Assembly (NCBI GenBank): GCA_002780705.1
Contig: PEUP01000060.1
Location: 1 to 10,506 of the forward strand
Length of the DNA: 10,506 nt
Reading direction: 5' to 3'
Origin: Elusimicrobia bacterium CG03_land_8_20_14_0_80_50_18
GTDB taxonomy: Bacteria > CG03
Made by a program: the position numbers and the translations under genes. The notes beneath the pieces are model-generated. The model worked only from the letters and a program-made list of their open reading frames with translations, did not search any database and was not told the DNA's origin. How positions within the stretch are numbered: the stretch's first letter is position 1; each line of letters starts with the position of its first letter. Below are positions 1 through 7,007 of the stretch, piece after piece.

Positions 1-1144
1 ACACGGTAACCGCCGCCTGTTCCTCAACCCGAATCCTTATCTTTTCGGCGCGGCTGAGCGCGCGTTTCCTGTCCGCCATCGGCATATAAATGCAAATCTC
101 TTCGCCGCCGTACCTGCCGGCAAAATCCGAATGATAAATATTCTCTTTTACCGCCGACGCCGCGTCCCTCAGCACCTTATCGCCCATCGGATGCCCGTAG
201 GAATCGTTATATTTTTTAAAATCGTCAAGGTCGCACATAAGAAACGCTATTGAGTAATCATATCTGCGCGCACGCTCCATTTCTTCGTCCAGGCGGGTCA
301 TAAAATATTTCCGCAAAAAAAGCCCCGTAAGGCCGTCTATTCTTGAAAGTTCCCTGACCTTTTCATAGAGAACGGTTTTTTCATAGCCCATGGCAACCTG
401 CGAGGCAATGACGTTGGCTGTTTTAATCTGAGCGCTGTTAAGCTGGCCGGCGGCCATAACACTGCCCAGATTTTTTTCACCCGCGCTGAGTTTAAATTCA
501 TAATAACTGCCGCCCGGCTCGTTATGTATTTTCCCGAGCATCTTTTTCCATGCGTCGATGTCACCGGCTTTCAGATTTTTGGAAGCCAAAAGCTGCATTC
601 GGGAATTATCAACATAAAAAAAAGCCAGGTTTTCCAGTCCGAGTTTTAATGAAAAAGTTTCAAGCGCTTTTTCGGCAAGCTCTCTGCCGTCCCTCACCGC
701 CTCTATGTCTTTTGATATTTTATACAGTTTTTCATATCTTTCAATTTCGGATTCACAGTTTTTTATCCGGCTGTCAATGGAGTATTTTTCCTGTTCCAGC
801 GCAATGATTTTTTTTTCAAGCTTGTCGTATTCCCGTTTAAAATCATTATACGCCGCGCGGCGGCTCAACAGTATTTTAAAATCAGGAAGAGCCGCGCAGA
901 GCGCTAGAGCGGCATATATGCGCAACACGGGACTACCGCTGATAAGAAACAGAATGGCTATCAAGCCGCATAGAGCGCATTTGACAGATGTGTTCAATTT
1001 GCCGGGCGGAATTGCAAAAAGCGCCAGCGCACAAAAAGCGCCGCTGATAAAAAAAACGTATTCCCCGTCATTGCTTAAAAAACCGCCAAGCGCCGCCGCG
1101 GCTAAAATCAATATCACGAGACCGGATAATTTTCTGTTACTCAT
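1..1144 (-). CDS. Membrane-bound diguanylate cyclase (GGDEF), 3' end cut by window edge
   Basis: Predicted to make cyclic di-GMP from two GTP at the inner face of the cytoplasmic membrane. I translated it by hand from the ATG at 1144; the frame stays open to base 1, giving 381 codons without a stop. Residues 7-90 hold about four hydrophobic segments, 97-145 a charged coiled coil, and about 150-258 a GAF-like sensor region (weak call). From about 268 a GGDEF domain follows, with DGLTGL, CDLDDFKKYND and the active-site motif GGEEI at 346-350. The family consensus ends in F and this has I, but both acidic residues are present. The upstream inhibitory-site position reads YHSD (337-340) instead of RxxD, so product inhibition through that site is probably lost. 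Roughly the last 45 residues are missing. The start overlaps the stop of the upstream cyclase as ATGA (1141-1144), and I see no Shine-Dalgarno sequence, so translation is probably coupled. The architecture matches the upstream gene, suggesting an old tandem duplication. Confidence 0.9.
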   Translation of the reverse strand, partial: MSNRKLSGLVILILAAAALGGFLSNDGEYVFFISGAFCALALFAIPPGKLNTSVKCALCGLIAILFLISGSPVLRIYAALALCAALPDFKILLSRRAAYNDFKREYDKLEKKIIALEQEKYSIDSRIKNCESEIERYEKLYKISKDIEAVRDGRELAEKALETFSLKLGLENLAFFYVDNSRMQLLASKNLKAGDIDAWKKMLGKIHNEPGGSYYEFKLSAGEKNLGSVMAAGQLNSAQIKTANVIASQVAMGYEKTVLYEKVRELSRIDGLTGLFLRKYFMTRLDEEMERARRYDYSIAFLMCDLDDFKKYNDSYGHPMGDKVLRDAASAVKENIYHSDFAGRYGGEEICIYMPMADRKRALSRAEKIRIRVEEQAAVTV

Positions 1145-2478
1145 TTTGAAGAAGCCGCCGGGACAACCCTATCCCGGCCTTTTTCCTTACCCTCGTACAG
1201 GGCGTCGTCGGCCGCTTTAACAAGTGTTTCCTCCGTAGAACAAGCGGGGAAACACGCAAGGCCGAGCGTCGCTGTGACCCCGGCTGATTTTCCGCCGAAA
1301 TTAAATCTTTCATTTTTGACTGCTTTCCGTATGTTCCGCGCGATATCCAAACCGCGTTTAAAATCCGTCCGCGGCAGGATGACCGAAATTTCTTCGCCAC
1401 CATAGCGCCCGACGATATCAGTCTTGCGTATAGATTTCAGAATCCTCCGCGACACCCCCGCAAGCACCTCATCACCGGCGGGATGACCGAAGCTGTCATT
1501 AAATTTTTTAAAATTATCTATATCCAGCATCACAAAAACAAATTTTTCCGCGTACATTGAAGCTCTCTCCACCTCACCGCGGAGACGCTCCATAAAATGT
1601 GTGTGGGTGTAAAGTCCCGTAAGATCATCTGTTATGGACAGTTCCTGCGTTTTTTCAAAAAGCGTCATGTTTTCAACGGCTATGGAAGATAGTGAGCCGA
1701 TAAGTGTCAACACCCGTAAATCAGGCAATGAAAGTTTTTTTTCTTCCGCCGTCACCTTTATTATGAACTGTACCGCCTCTCCGTTAAAAACAGGGCATGC
1801 TATTATAGACGCGCCGGGGCGGGAAGCAAACGAGTTAAACCTGTAATCGGTGGCGGTGCTTTCTACGCAAAGCGGTTTCTGCTGCGAATACACCCAGCGG
1901 TCGCAGGCGTCCTGGGCGTCTTTGATGAGCCGCACCTGAGCCGAGGGGAAAGCGCTGCGCGTAAAATTTGTTATGTACATGGAAATGTCTTTCAAAGAAA
2001 ATGTCGTGCCGAGTTTCATTGAAAATTTTTCCATCCCCTCATACCTGTTTATTCCTTTTTCCAGCTCGCTTATCAAAGCCTTTCCGCGTTTGATACCCTC
2101 TTCAAATTCCGTCAACCGGCCACCGGCGTTCTCAAGCAGCAATTTATTCCTTCCGTATTCTTCAACGGCCGCGTCAGTGTGACAGTTAAGAAAATATATT
2201 ATTCCCCAGTAAAGCGCGAGCATGGTGACGGCATGAAGTAAAGAAATCTCCACTATCGCGGCCGCTATCACCACAAGAGTGGCCAGAAGCGCCGCTGAAA
2301 CAGCGACATAAATAGACAGCGCCATGTAGGCGATAATTACGAGACAGCCGTACAGAAGCAGCATCTCGGGCGCAATCCGGCCGGTTCTGAATGTGAAATA
2401 GAGCGCCGCTAAAAACGCCAGGGTCAGCAAAAAATACAGGAGGATTTCCAGTAAGAATTTTTTAAATGCCGTCGTCAT
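1141..2478 (-). CDS. Membrane-bound diguanylate cyclase with GAF-like and GGDEF domains
   Basis: Predicted to synthesise cyclic di-GMP at the membrane. The 445-residue protein is complete. Residues 9-97 contain about four transmembrane helices, 103-145 a coiled coil, 155-275 a GAF-like sensor region and about 280-440 the GGDEF domain. Visible GGDEF features are DDLTGLYTHTHF, LDIDNFKKFND, GHPAGDEVL and the active-site motif GGEEI at 360-364. RKTD (351-354) lies exactly five residues before GGEEI, which is the canonical RxxD inhibitory site, so feedback control by c-di-GMP is expected. This differs from the downstream paralogue, where the site is degenerate. The start ATG overlaps the stop of the debranching enzyme gene as ATGA (2475-2478) with no strong ribosome binding site, which points to translational coupling. 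The sensor ligand cannot be told from sequence; co-transcription with a glycogen enzyme suggests a metabolic cue, but that is inference. Confidence 0.93.
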   Translation of the reverse strand: MTTAFKKFLLEILLYFLLTLAFLAALYFTFRTGRIAPEMLLLYGCLVIIAYMALSIYVAVSAALLATLVVIAAAIVEISLLHAVTMLALYWGIIYFLNCHTDAAVEEYGRNKLLLENAGGRLTEFEEGIKRGKALISELEKGINRYEGMEKFSMKLGTTFSLKDISMYITNFTRSAFPSAQVRLIKDAQDACDRWVYSQQKPLCVESTATDYRFNSFASRPGASIIACPVFNGEAVQFIIKVTAEEKKLSLPDLRVLTLIGSLSSIAVENMTLFEKTQELSITDDLTGLYTHTHFMERLRGEVERASMYAEKFVFVMLDIDNFKKFNDSFGHPAGDEVLAGVSRRILKSIRKTDIVGRYGGEEISVILPRTDFKRGLDIARNIRKAVKNERFNFGGKSAGVTATLGLACFPACSTEETLVKAADDALYEGKEKGRDRVVPAASSK

Positions 2479-4334
2479 CTTTGTTTTTTTCTTATCCAGC
2501 CCTGTTCAAAACTGACGTAAAGCAGCGCCGCCTCTGACCATGCCTGATTAACGCATCCGCGGCCGTAAAACGGATATTCCGCGTCAAATATCTCGGATAC
2601 GCAGTCAATCCCCTCATTTTTAAAATGCCCTGACCATATTTTTTCAAAATCCGCGCGGCGCGGCTTGCGCAAGGCGTAATAAAACTGCAGAAGCCAGGGC
2701 CAAACGGTTCCCTGATGATAAGCACTGTCTCTTTTTTCAAGATTGCCCAGGTATATTCCTCTGTAAGCGCGCAGACCCCCCGCGAGCGTCCGCGGGCCGA
2801 AGGGCGTAATCAGTTTTTTATCAATGATTTTTAACGCCTTTGAGATTAAGGACGACGGCAGAACATCACGCATCAGAGCCAGAGTAATTATCTGATTGGG
2901 CCGCAAATTAGCGTCGGGACGGCCGTCCTCATTCAACAAATCCGCCATAAAACCTTCTTTAAGAAAATATTTTTCTTTCACTGATTCGGCCACACGCGCG
3001 AGAAGAGAAGCGGCGGAGCCGTCGCCGCAATCAGCGGAAAAGCGCAGAGCGTTATACCAGAGGCCCTGGATTTCAACCGGCTTTCCCTCGCGCGGCGTTA
3101 TCGGGCGGCCTTCAAAAACAGCGTCCATCCATGTAAGAGCTTTGCCTTTTTGACCCGCGTTTATCAATCCGTCGGCGGGGTCCATTTTAATTCCGAAATC
3201 CGTTCCCTTCTTATAGTTTTTTATAATCTCGCCTACGGGCTTCGCCATTTCTTTCAAAAACCTGTCATTGCCGAAGAAGCGGCGATACTGCGAAAGAGCC
3301 CATATAAACCACAGCGACGCGTCAACCGAGTTATAAGAGGCGTTATTTACACGCGTTGAAAAAATATTGGGCAAAAGACCTTTCTTCAGGGACGCGGCGG
3401 CTTTTCTGAAAATCTTTTTTGCTTTTTCCCTCCTGCCCGCGCACAAAAAAATCCCGGGCAAAGAAATCATTGTGTCGCGCCCCCACGCTTCAAACCACGG
3501 AAAACCGGCGACAATCTCGCCGCTCGCGTCAAAAGAGAGTGAGTTCAAAAGCAGTTTTTCGAAAAACTGATTATCATAGCGGAATCCCTTCAGAAATTTA
3601 TCGGCGGCGCGCCGTCGTTTAAGCGAAAAATTTCCTTTGCCATGCAATGCTTCTTCCAAAACTTTGCGGCTTGCGGCAAAAATAATCTTAAAACCTGCGC
3701 CTTTGCCGATAACGGCCTTCCACTTACCCGGCGAAAACAGTTTTTCGCGGCAGGCGCCGTCTCTTATTTCATCCTCGTAATAAAACTCGTTTTTAATTTC
3801 AGTTTCTTCTGTAAATTCTCCGGCGCCTTTGAAATAACAAACACTTTCAGCGCTTTTAATTCGGCCGCCGCCTGGAAACGGCTCATAAATAATATCATCA
3901 ACATTGTCTCTCAGAAAACCGCTCTGCCTCATTGAGAAAAAAGGCCTTATCTCCACAGCGGCGCCCCCCTGCCCTTCGACAGGCCCTTCGGCGCGATAAC
4001 ACAACTCCACCGCATTATCCGACGGAGATAGAGCTATTTCCTCGGTGACAGAAAAACCTTCTCCCGAAATCCTGTACCTGACCGACGGGAACACTCCAAG
4101 AAGTTCGGCTTTTTGGCTCCTTCGACGGAGTTTATCCCGAGCATCGTCGAGAGACTCATTACCTGCATTTGAAATTTCAACGGAGTTGAGGATATTATAC
4201 CGGGTAAGATTCCGCGACTCTGTGAACAGGGAATGAAAACGTCTTGAATTTACACGCGCGGCAGTCTGGAAAGAATATCCACCAAGCTCATTTGTCAAAA
4301 GCCACTCTCTATCCGGCTTTATGTTTCGGGGCAT
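2475..4334 (-). CDS. Glycogen debranching enzyme (amylo-alpha-1,6-glucosidase, GH133 type)
   Basis: Predicted cytoplasmic enzyme that hydrolyses alpha-1,6 branch points of glycogen or branched maltodextrin. From the chosen start it has 619 residues, near the usual size for the bacterial/archaeal family. The N-terminal half fits the GDE_N domain (EWLLTNELGGY at 10-20, RRFH at 31-34). The C-terminal half is the (alpha/alpha)6 catalytic domain: WGRDTMISLPG at 284-294, DASLWF at 338-343, TWMDA at 401-405, EIQGLWYNAL at 421-430, YHQGTVWPW at 539-547 and NQAWSEAAL at 596-604. These strings are typical of amylo-alpha-1,6-glucosidases; I do not assign the catalytic acids. There is no signal peptide. 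The frame also has an ATG at 4352, six codons upstream, but the ATG at 4334 has AAGGA four bases before it and is preferred. The gene lies 79 bases after the small helical protein and overlaps the first cyclase by ATGA. It would process glucans imported by the neighbouring ABC system or stored as glycogen. Confidence 0.93.
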   Translation of the reverse strand: MPRNIKPDREWLLTNELGGYSFQTAARVNSRRFHSLFTESRNLTRYNILNSVEISNAGNESLDDARDKLRRRSQKAELLGVFPSVRYRISGEGFSVTEEIALSPSDNAVELCYRAEGPVEGQGGAAVEIRPFFSMRQSGFLRDNVDDIIYEPFPGGGRIKSAESVCYFKGAGEFTEETEIKNEFYYEDEIRDGACREKLFSPGKWKAVIGKGAGFKIIFAASRKVLEEALHGKGNFSLKRRRAADKFLKGFRYDNQFFEKLLLNSLSFDASGEIVAGFPWFEAWGRDTMISLPGIFLCAGRREKAKKIFRKAAASLKKGLLPNIFSTRVNNASYNSVDASLWFIWALSQYRRFFGNDRFLKEMAKPVGEIIKNYKKGTDFGIKMDPADGLINAGQKGKALTWMDAVFEGRPITPREGKPVEIQGLWYNALRFSADCGDGSAASLLARVAESVKEKYFLKEGFMADLLNEDGRPDANLRPNQIITLALMRDVLPSSLISKALKIIDKKLITPFGPRTLAGGLRAYRGIYLGNLEKRDSAYHQGTVWPWLLQFYYALRKPRRADFEKIWSGHFKNEGIDCVSEIFDAEYPFYGRGCVNQAWSEAALLYVSFEQGWIRKKQR

Positions 4335-4338
4335 TATA

Positions 4339-4343
4339 TCCTT
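4339..4343 (-). promoter_or_regulatory. Ribosome binding site deciding the debranching enzyme start
   Basis: AAGGA on the minus strand, four bases before the ATG at 4334. The in-frame ATG at 4352 has only AGAGG about 13 bases upstream, too far for normal spacing, so the downstream ATG is the better start. Confidence 0.6.
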
Positions 4344-4413
4344 CACCGGCATTAAATTGCTATGCCTCTGCTCTCGGCGAAAGGGCGCATTCTGAAATTT
4401 ATAATTTCGTTAA

Positions 4414-4728
4414 TTATTTATCAAATTCCTGCGATTCAATAGAAGACGAACCTGACTTATCTTTCTGAAGCAACATTATAAAATCTCCTGTCCCGCGGAG
4501 AATTTTTATATTATCGTTCAGTTCCTTAACAAGCTTTTTGAGCGCTGCGCCGTATTGCTGCGAACCGAGATTATAATCCGGCGGGGTGCCTGTTTTGCTT
4601 TCGTCTTCAAGCTGTTCAATAAGAAAATCTATTTCTCTGCTCATCTGTTTCAGATTCGCCGGCATCTTACTTATATAAACTGCCTGCTTTCGCAAATTAG
4701 CGATGATCAATTCTTTCTCTTTTGCCAT
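4414..4728 (-). CDS. Uncharacterised 104-residue helical protein
   Basis: I do not recognise this family. The product is small, charged and free of cysteine, with two long probable helices: about residues 5-43 (including MSREIDFLIEQLEDE) and 58-90 (including ALKKLVKELNDNIKIL). They are separated by a short Pro/Gly-rich linker (TGTPPDYNLG), and the tail is Ser/Asp/Glu-rich. No signal peptide or membrane helix is visible, so it is probably cytoplasmic, perhaps a helical hairpin or coiled-coil oligomer. The ATG at 4728 is chosen because GGGGGAG lies five bases upstream. An in-frame ATG at 4753-4755 would sit almost on the predicted transcription start and has no ribosome site. It is the first gene after the promoter at 4758-4766 and precedes the debranching enzyme, so a role in glycogen metabolism or in the cyclase signalling unit is possible but unsupported by homology. 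Confidence 0.8.
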   Translation of the reverse strand: MAKEKELIIANLRKQAVYISKMPANLKQMSREIDFLIEQLEDESKTGTPPDYNLGSQQYGAALKKLVKELNDNIKILRGTGDFIMLLQKDKSGSSSIESQEFDK

Positions 4729-4733
4729 ATTTT

Positions 4734-4740
4734 CTCCCCC
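4734..4740 (-). promoter_or_regulatory. Strong ribosome binding site for the 104-residue protein
   Basis: GGGGGAG on the minus strand, five bases before the ATG at 4728. It is the strongest Shine-Dalgarno match in the window and settles the start of the small protein. Confidence 0.75.
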
Positions 4741-4757
4741 TGCAATTCGCTGCAAGT

Positions 4758-4766
4758 ATTATATCA
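4758..4766 (-). promoter_or_regulatory. Extended -10 promoter of the glycogen/c-di-GMP operon
   Basis: The minus strand reads TGATATAAT, a perfect TATAAT preceded by the TGn extended -10 motif. No good -35 box is present (TTTTTG lies 16 bases upstream), which is common for extended -10 promoters. Transcription would begin near 4751, about 22 bases before the start codon of the 104-residue protein. It lies in the 75-base gap after the amylase gene and would drive the small protein, the debranching enzyme and both cyclases. This is motif evidence only. Confidence 0.6.
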
Positions 4767-4803
4767 TTTAAAATGACGCCAAAAACGACTTACTAGAACG
4801 GCC

Positions 4804-6954
4804 TCACCGCTCAAATTGCAGAACATCCGAAACACCCGCGCCGACATTCAGTTTCACCTTGCCCCTGCTGATTTTATATTTCCTGCCTGTGAATATACTC
4901 CTGTACGAACCCTTTCCGGGAACGTAAGCCGGAAGTTTTATGTCAAGCTTGAGCGAATCATCCTCGTCGTTAAAAACAACTATAACGCTCTGCTGAAAAT
5001 AATGTTTCATATAAATCCAGCGCTTGTCTTCGGTCAGGATATCGCTGTGGCATCCCAGTGTAATGGGATCCGACTTTAGCCGGAATTTAACAAGTTTCGC
5101 AACATGGTCAAAAACCGATTGCTCTTCTTTTCCCAGGCCGTCAAAATTCATCATCCTCCTGTTATCAGGGTCGGAGGCGCCCGTCATGGCAATCTCATCG
5201 CCGTAATAAATCATGGGAATACCCGGATTGGTCAGAAGAAAAGTAAAAGCTTTTTTTATCTTCGCGTAACTTTCGGGATTATCCACGCGGGGGGGATTCT
5301 CCCATCCTATTCTTTTTTCGTCGCCGACCATATCGCCGTCGGCATAAGCCATGAACCGCGGAAAATCATGATTCCCCATGAGCGGCGAAATGTAGTATAC
5401 ATTCTTGTAATTTTCAAGAGAATCCATAAGCTGTTCCGAAAGCGATTTGAAATTTCCTTTCCCCAGGGCAAACACATCCCTTATGTGCCAGTAAAGCGGG
5501 AAATCAAACTGCCCGTCCAGCATCTCCGGTGAAATAAAGCTGTTGATGTCTTTTCTTGACGCTATGGATTCCCCAAGCGTGTAAAAATCACTGAAGCGCC
5601 GCCGGACGGCGCTTGCGAAAGATTTCCAGAAATTACGGGGGATATGCTTGACAGCATCCAGCCGGCAGGCGTCAAAACCGAATTCCTCTATCCACCACAT
5701 CGCATTGCTCACCTGCGCATCAACAGCCGCGCTGTCAGAATAGTCAAATGACGGAAGAAATGAGTCAAACCAGGTTGTAAACGGATATTCGTCAAATTTG
5801 CGTATATTCTTTTCCCCGTCGGGGAGGTCCGGAGTTCCGAACCACTCCGGATGCTCGGCATACCAGGGGTGCTGATCATGCACATGATTAAAAACCATAT
5901 CCGCCATGATTTTAATTCCGTTGGCGTGTGCGGTTTCTATCATATCTTTCAATTCATCATCGCTGCCGAAACGTTCTTCGGTTTTAAGCGATGAAACCGG
6001 CCAGTATCCGTGATAACCGGTAAAATATCGATGCGGGGGCAGAGCGTCCTTGAAAGCGCCGTCGGCATTGTCAGCGACCGGAGAAAGCCAGATGCAATTC
6101 ACTCCGAGACGGCTGAAATAACCGTCTTCTATTTTATCTTTTATACCCCGGAAATCCCCGCCGGCATAATTCGCTTTCGGGCTTAGCCCCTCCATTATCA
6201 CGGGATTATCATTGGACTTGTCGCCGTTATAAAACCGGTCAGTCATCAAACTGTATATGACTGTCTGCGGCCATGAGGGCTTTTCCGAAAAATTTTTCAT
6301 TATTATACGCATCGGAGAAACGCTTCCGGCGAGGTCTGACGCCCATAAATGCGCGGTCTCCAAACCGTCACCGTGAGGGACTGAAAAACTTACGGAATTC
6401 CCGTCGTATATTTTTTCTTCCACTTTACCGCGGTGATACAGTGTGAGCTTATATCCTTTAAAAGACGAATCAAAATAGGAAAAGTCAATATTCCATTTCC
6501 CGTCGGCGACACTCTCCTCCTTCTGGAAAGGTAATCGCACTTTCTTTTCTTCTATCTTCAGAATGGAATTAAAACCGCCGAAACCGTCCGCCGATTTCGC
6601 GGGATTAGCCGGGTCTGTTATCCAGTTGCCGTCCACCACCAATTTATAGCTGTGAATCCCGGGAGGCAGAGTCATAAGAATTTCAAAATTTCCGGAATCC
6701 GTTTTAGTCATAATGTCCGAATTGGTATTCCATCCGTTAAAACTTCCGGCGACGGCAACTTTTTCAACAGGTTTTTCAGGCGCATAACTGAAAAGCCGGG
6801 CCTGGCTTTTCTTCACCGATACCGGAATGCTGATATTAACCTTGTCATCCTCCTCTAAGGCAAAAATAGGGACGGAGGTAATTAAATATCCAAGAAATAT
6901 AACTAAACCAATTTTTTTTCTGAAAACGCGATAGCCCTGAGCGGTCTTTTTCAT
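4804..6954 (-). CDS. Exported GH13 alpha-amylase family enzyme with N-terminal CBM48-like domain
   Basis: Predicted to cleave alpha-1,4-glucan outside the cytoplasm. The 716-residue protein opens with a basic stretch and hydrophobic core ending SVPIFA, a type I signal peptide with cleavage likely after residue 32. Residues about 52-135 form a CBM48/AMPK-like glycogen-binding fold (VAVAGSFNGWN, PPGIHSYKLVVDGNW). A linker domain follows to about 225, then the GH13 barrel: YAGGDFRGI (263-271), region I DMVFNHV (352-358), region II DACRLDAVKH with nucleophile Asp433, region III TLGES with acid/base Glu462, region IV GNHD with Asp530. A C-terminal beta domain ends the protein. All catalytic residues are present. 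Exact specificity (alpha-amylase, neopullulanase or cyclomaltodextrinase) cannot be decided. The signal peptide is encoded by the repeat at 6858-7007, and no Shine-Dalgarno sequence lies at normal spacing before this ATG. It follows the binding-protein gene after 43 bases and is probably co-transcribed with the importer. Confidence 0.93.
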   Translation of the reverse strand: MKKTAQGYRVFRKKIGLVIFLGYLITSVPIFALEEDDKVNISIPVSVKKSQARLFSYAPEKPVEKVAVAGSFNGWNTNSDIMTKTDSGNFEILMTLPPGIHSYKLVVDGNWITDPANPAKSADGFGGFNSILKIEEKKVRLPFQKEESVADGKWNIDFSYFDSSFKGYKLTLYHRGKVEEKIYDGNSVSFSVPHGDGLETAHLWASDLAGSVSPMRIIMKNFSEKPSWPQTVIYSLMTDRFYNGDKSNDNPVIMEGLSPKANYAGGDFRGIKDKIEDGYFSRLGVNCIWLSPVADNADGAFKDALPPHRYFTGYHGYWPVSSLKTEERFGSDDELKDMIETAHANGIKIMADMVFNHVHDQHPWYAEHPEWFGTPDLPDGEKNIRKFDEYPFTTWFDSFLPSFDYSDSAAVDAQVSNAMWWIEEFGFDACRLDAVKHIPRNFWKSFASAVRRRFSDFYTLGESIASRKDINSFISPEMLDGQFDFPLYWHIRDVFALGKGNFKSLSEQLMDSLENYKNVYYISPLMGNHDFPRFMAYADGDMVGDEKRIGWENPPRVDNPESYAKIKKAFTFLLTNPGIPMIYYGDEIAMTGASDPDNRRMMNFDGLGKEEQSVFDHVAKLVKFRLKSDPITLGCHSDILTEDKRWIYMKHYFQQSVIVVFNDEDDSLKLDIKLPAYVPGKGSYRSIFTGRKYKISRGKVKLNVGAGVSDVLQFER

Positions 6955-7007
6955 TGAAATTTTGGAATTATTAGTAATTTAATTACCTCCGTCCCTATTA
7001 TTTTTCA
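6858..7007 (-). repeat. 150-bp repeat copy A with 23-bp terminal inverted repeats
   Basis: This copy aligns without indels to 8203-8352, with 23 mismatches by hand count (about 85% identity). Inside it, arms at 6865-6887 and 6977-6999 are perfect 23-bp inverted repeats (core GGGACGGAGGTAATT), bounding a 135-bp element. The right end supplies the last Glu-Lys codons and the TAA stop of the binding-protein gene; the left end supplies the amylase signal peptide through IFA. It resembles a MITE or REP-type palindromic element, but no transposase gene is present, and no target duplication is evident because the flanks are also shared with the other copy. In mRNA the arms could pair into a 23-bp stem around an 89-base loop holding the amylase start codon. 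Confidence 0.85.

Noticed and set aside
705..1220. Long open frame on the plus strand opposite the cyclase genes
   Set aside because: Antisense to a clear GGDEF reading frame, no recognisable domain and biased composition; a shadow frame.
4394..4408. Perfect 15-base palindrome (GAAATT, 3-base centre, AATTTC) between the helical protein and the debranching enzyme
   Set aside because: All-AT apart from the end bases, short, with no second copy seen; could be an operator but chance is likely in AT-rich spacer.
4741..4803. Possible terminator after the amylase gene
   Set aside because: No GC-rich stem followed by a T run was found on the minus strand; read-through into the next operon cannot be excluded.
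5104..5532. 142-codon plus-strand open frame opposite the amylase
   Set aside because: Lies opposite the GH13 catalytic region, whose conserved motifs fix the real strand.
6911..6919. Run of eight A (minus strand) in the amylase leader as a programmed frameshift site
   Set aside because: The downstream frame is intact from the ATG, copy B has seven A followed by C, and nothing indicates a need for frameshifting.
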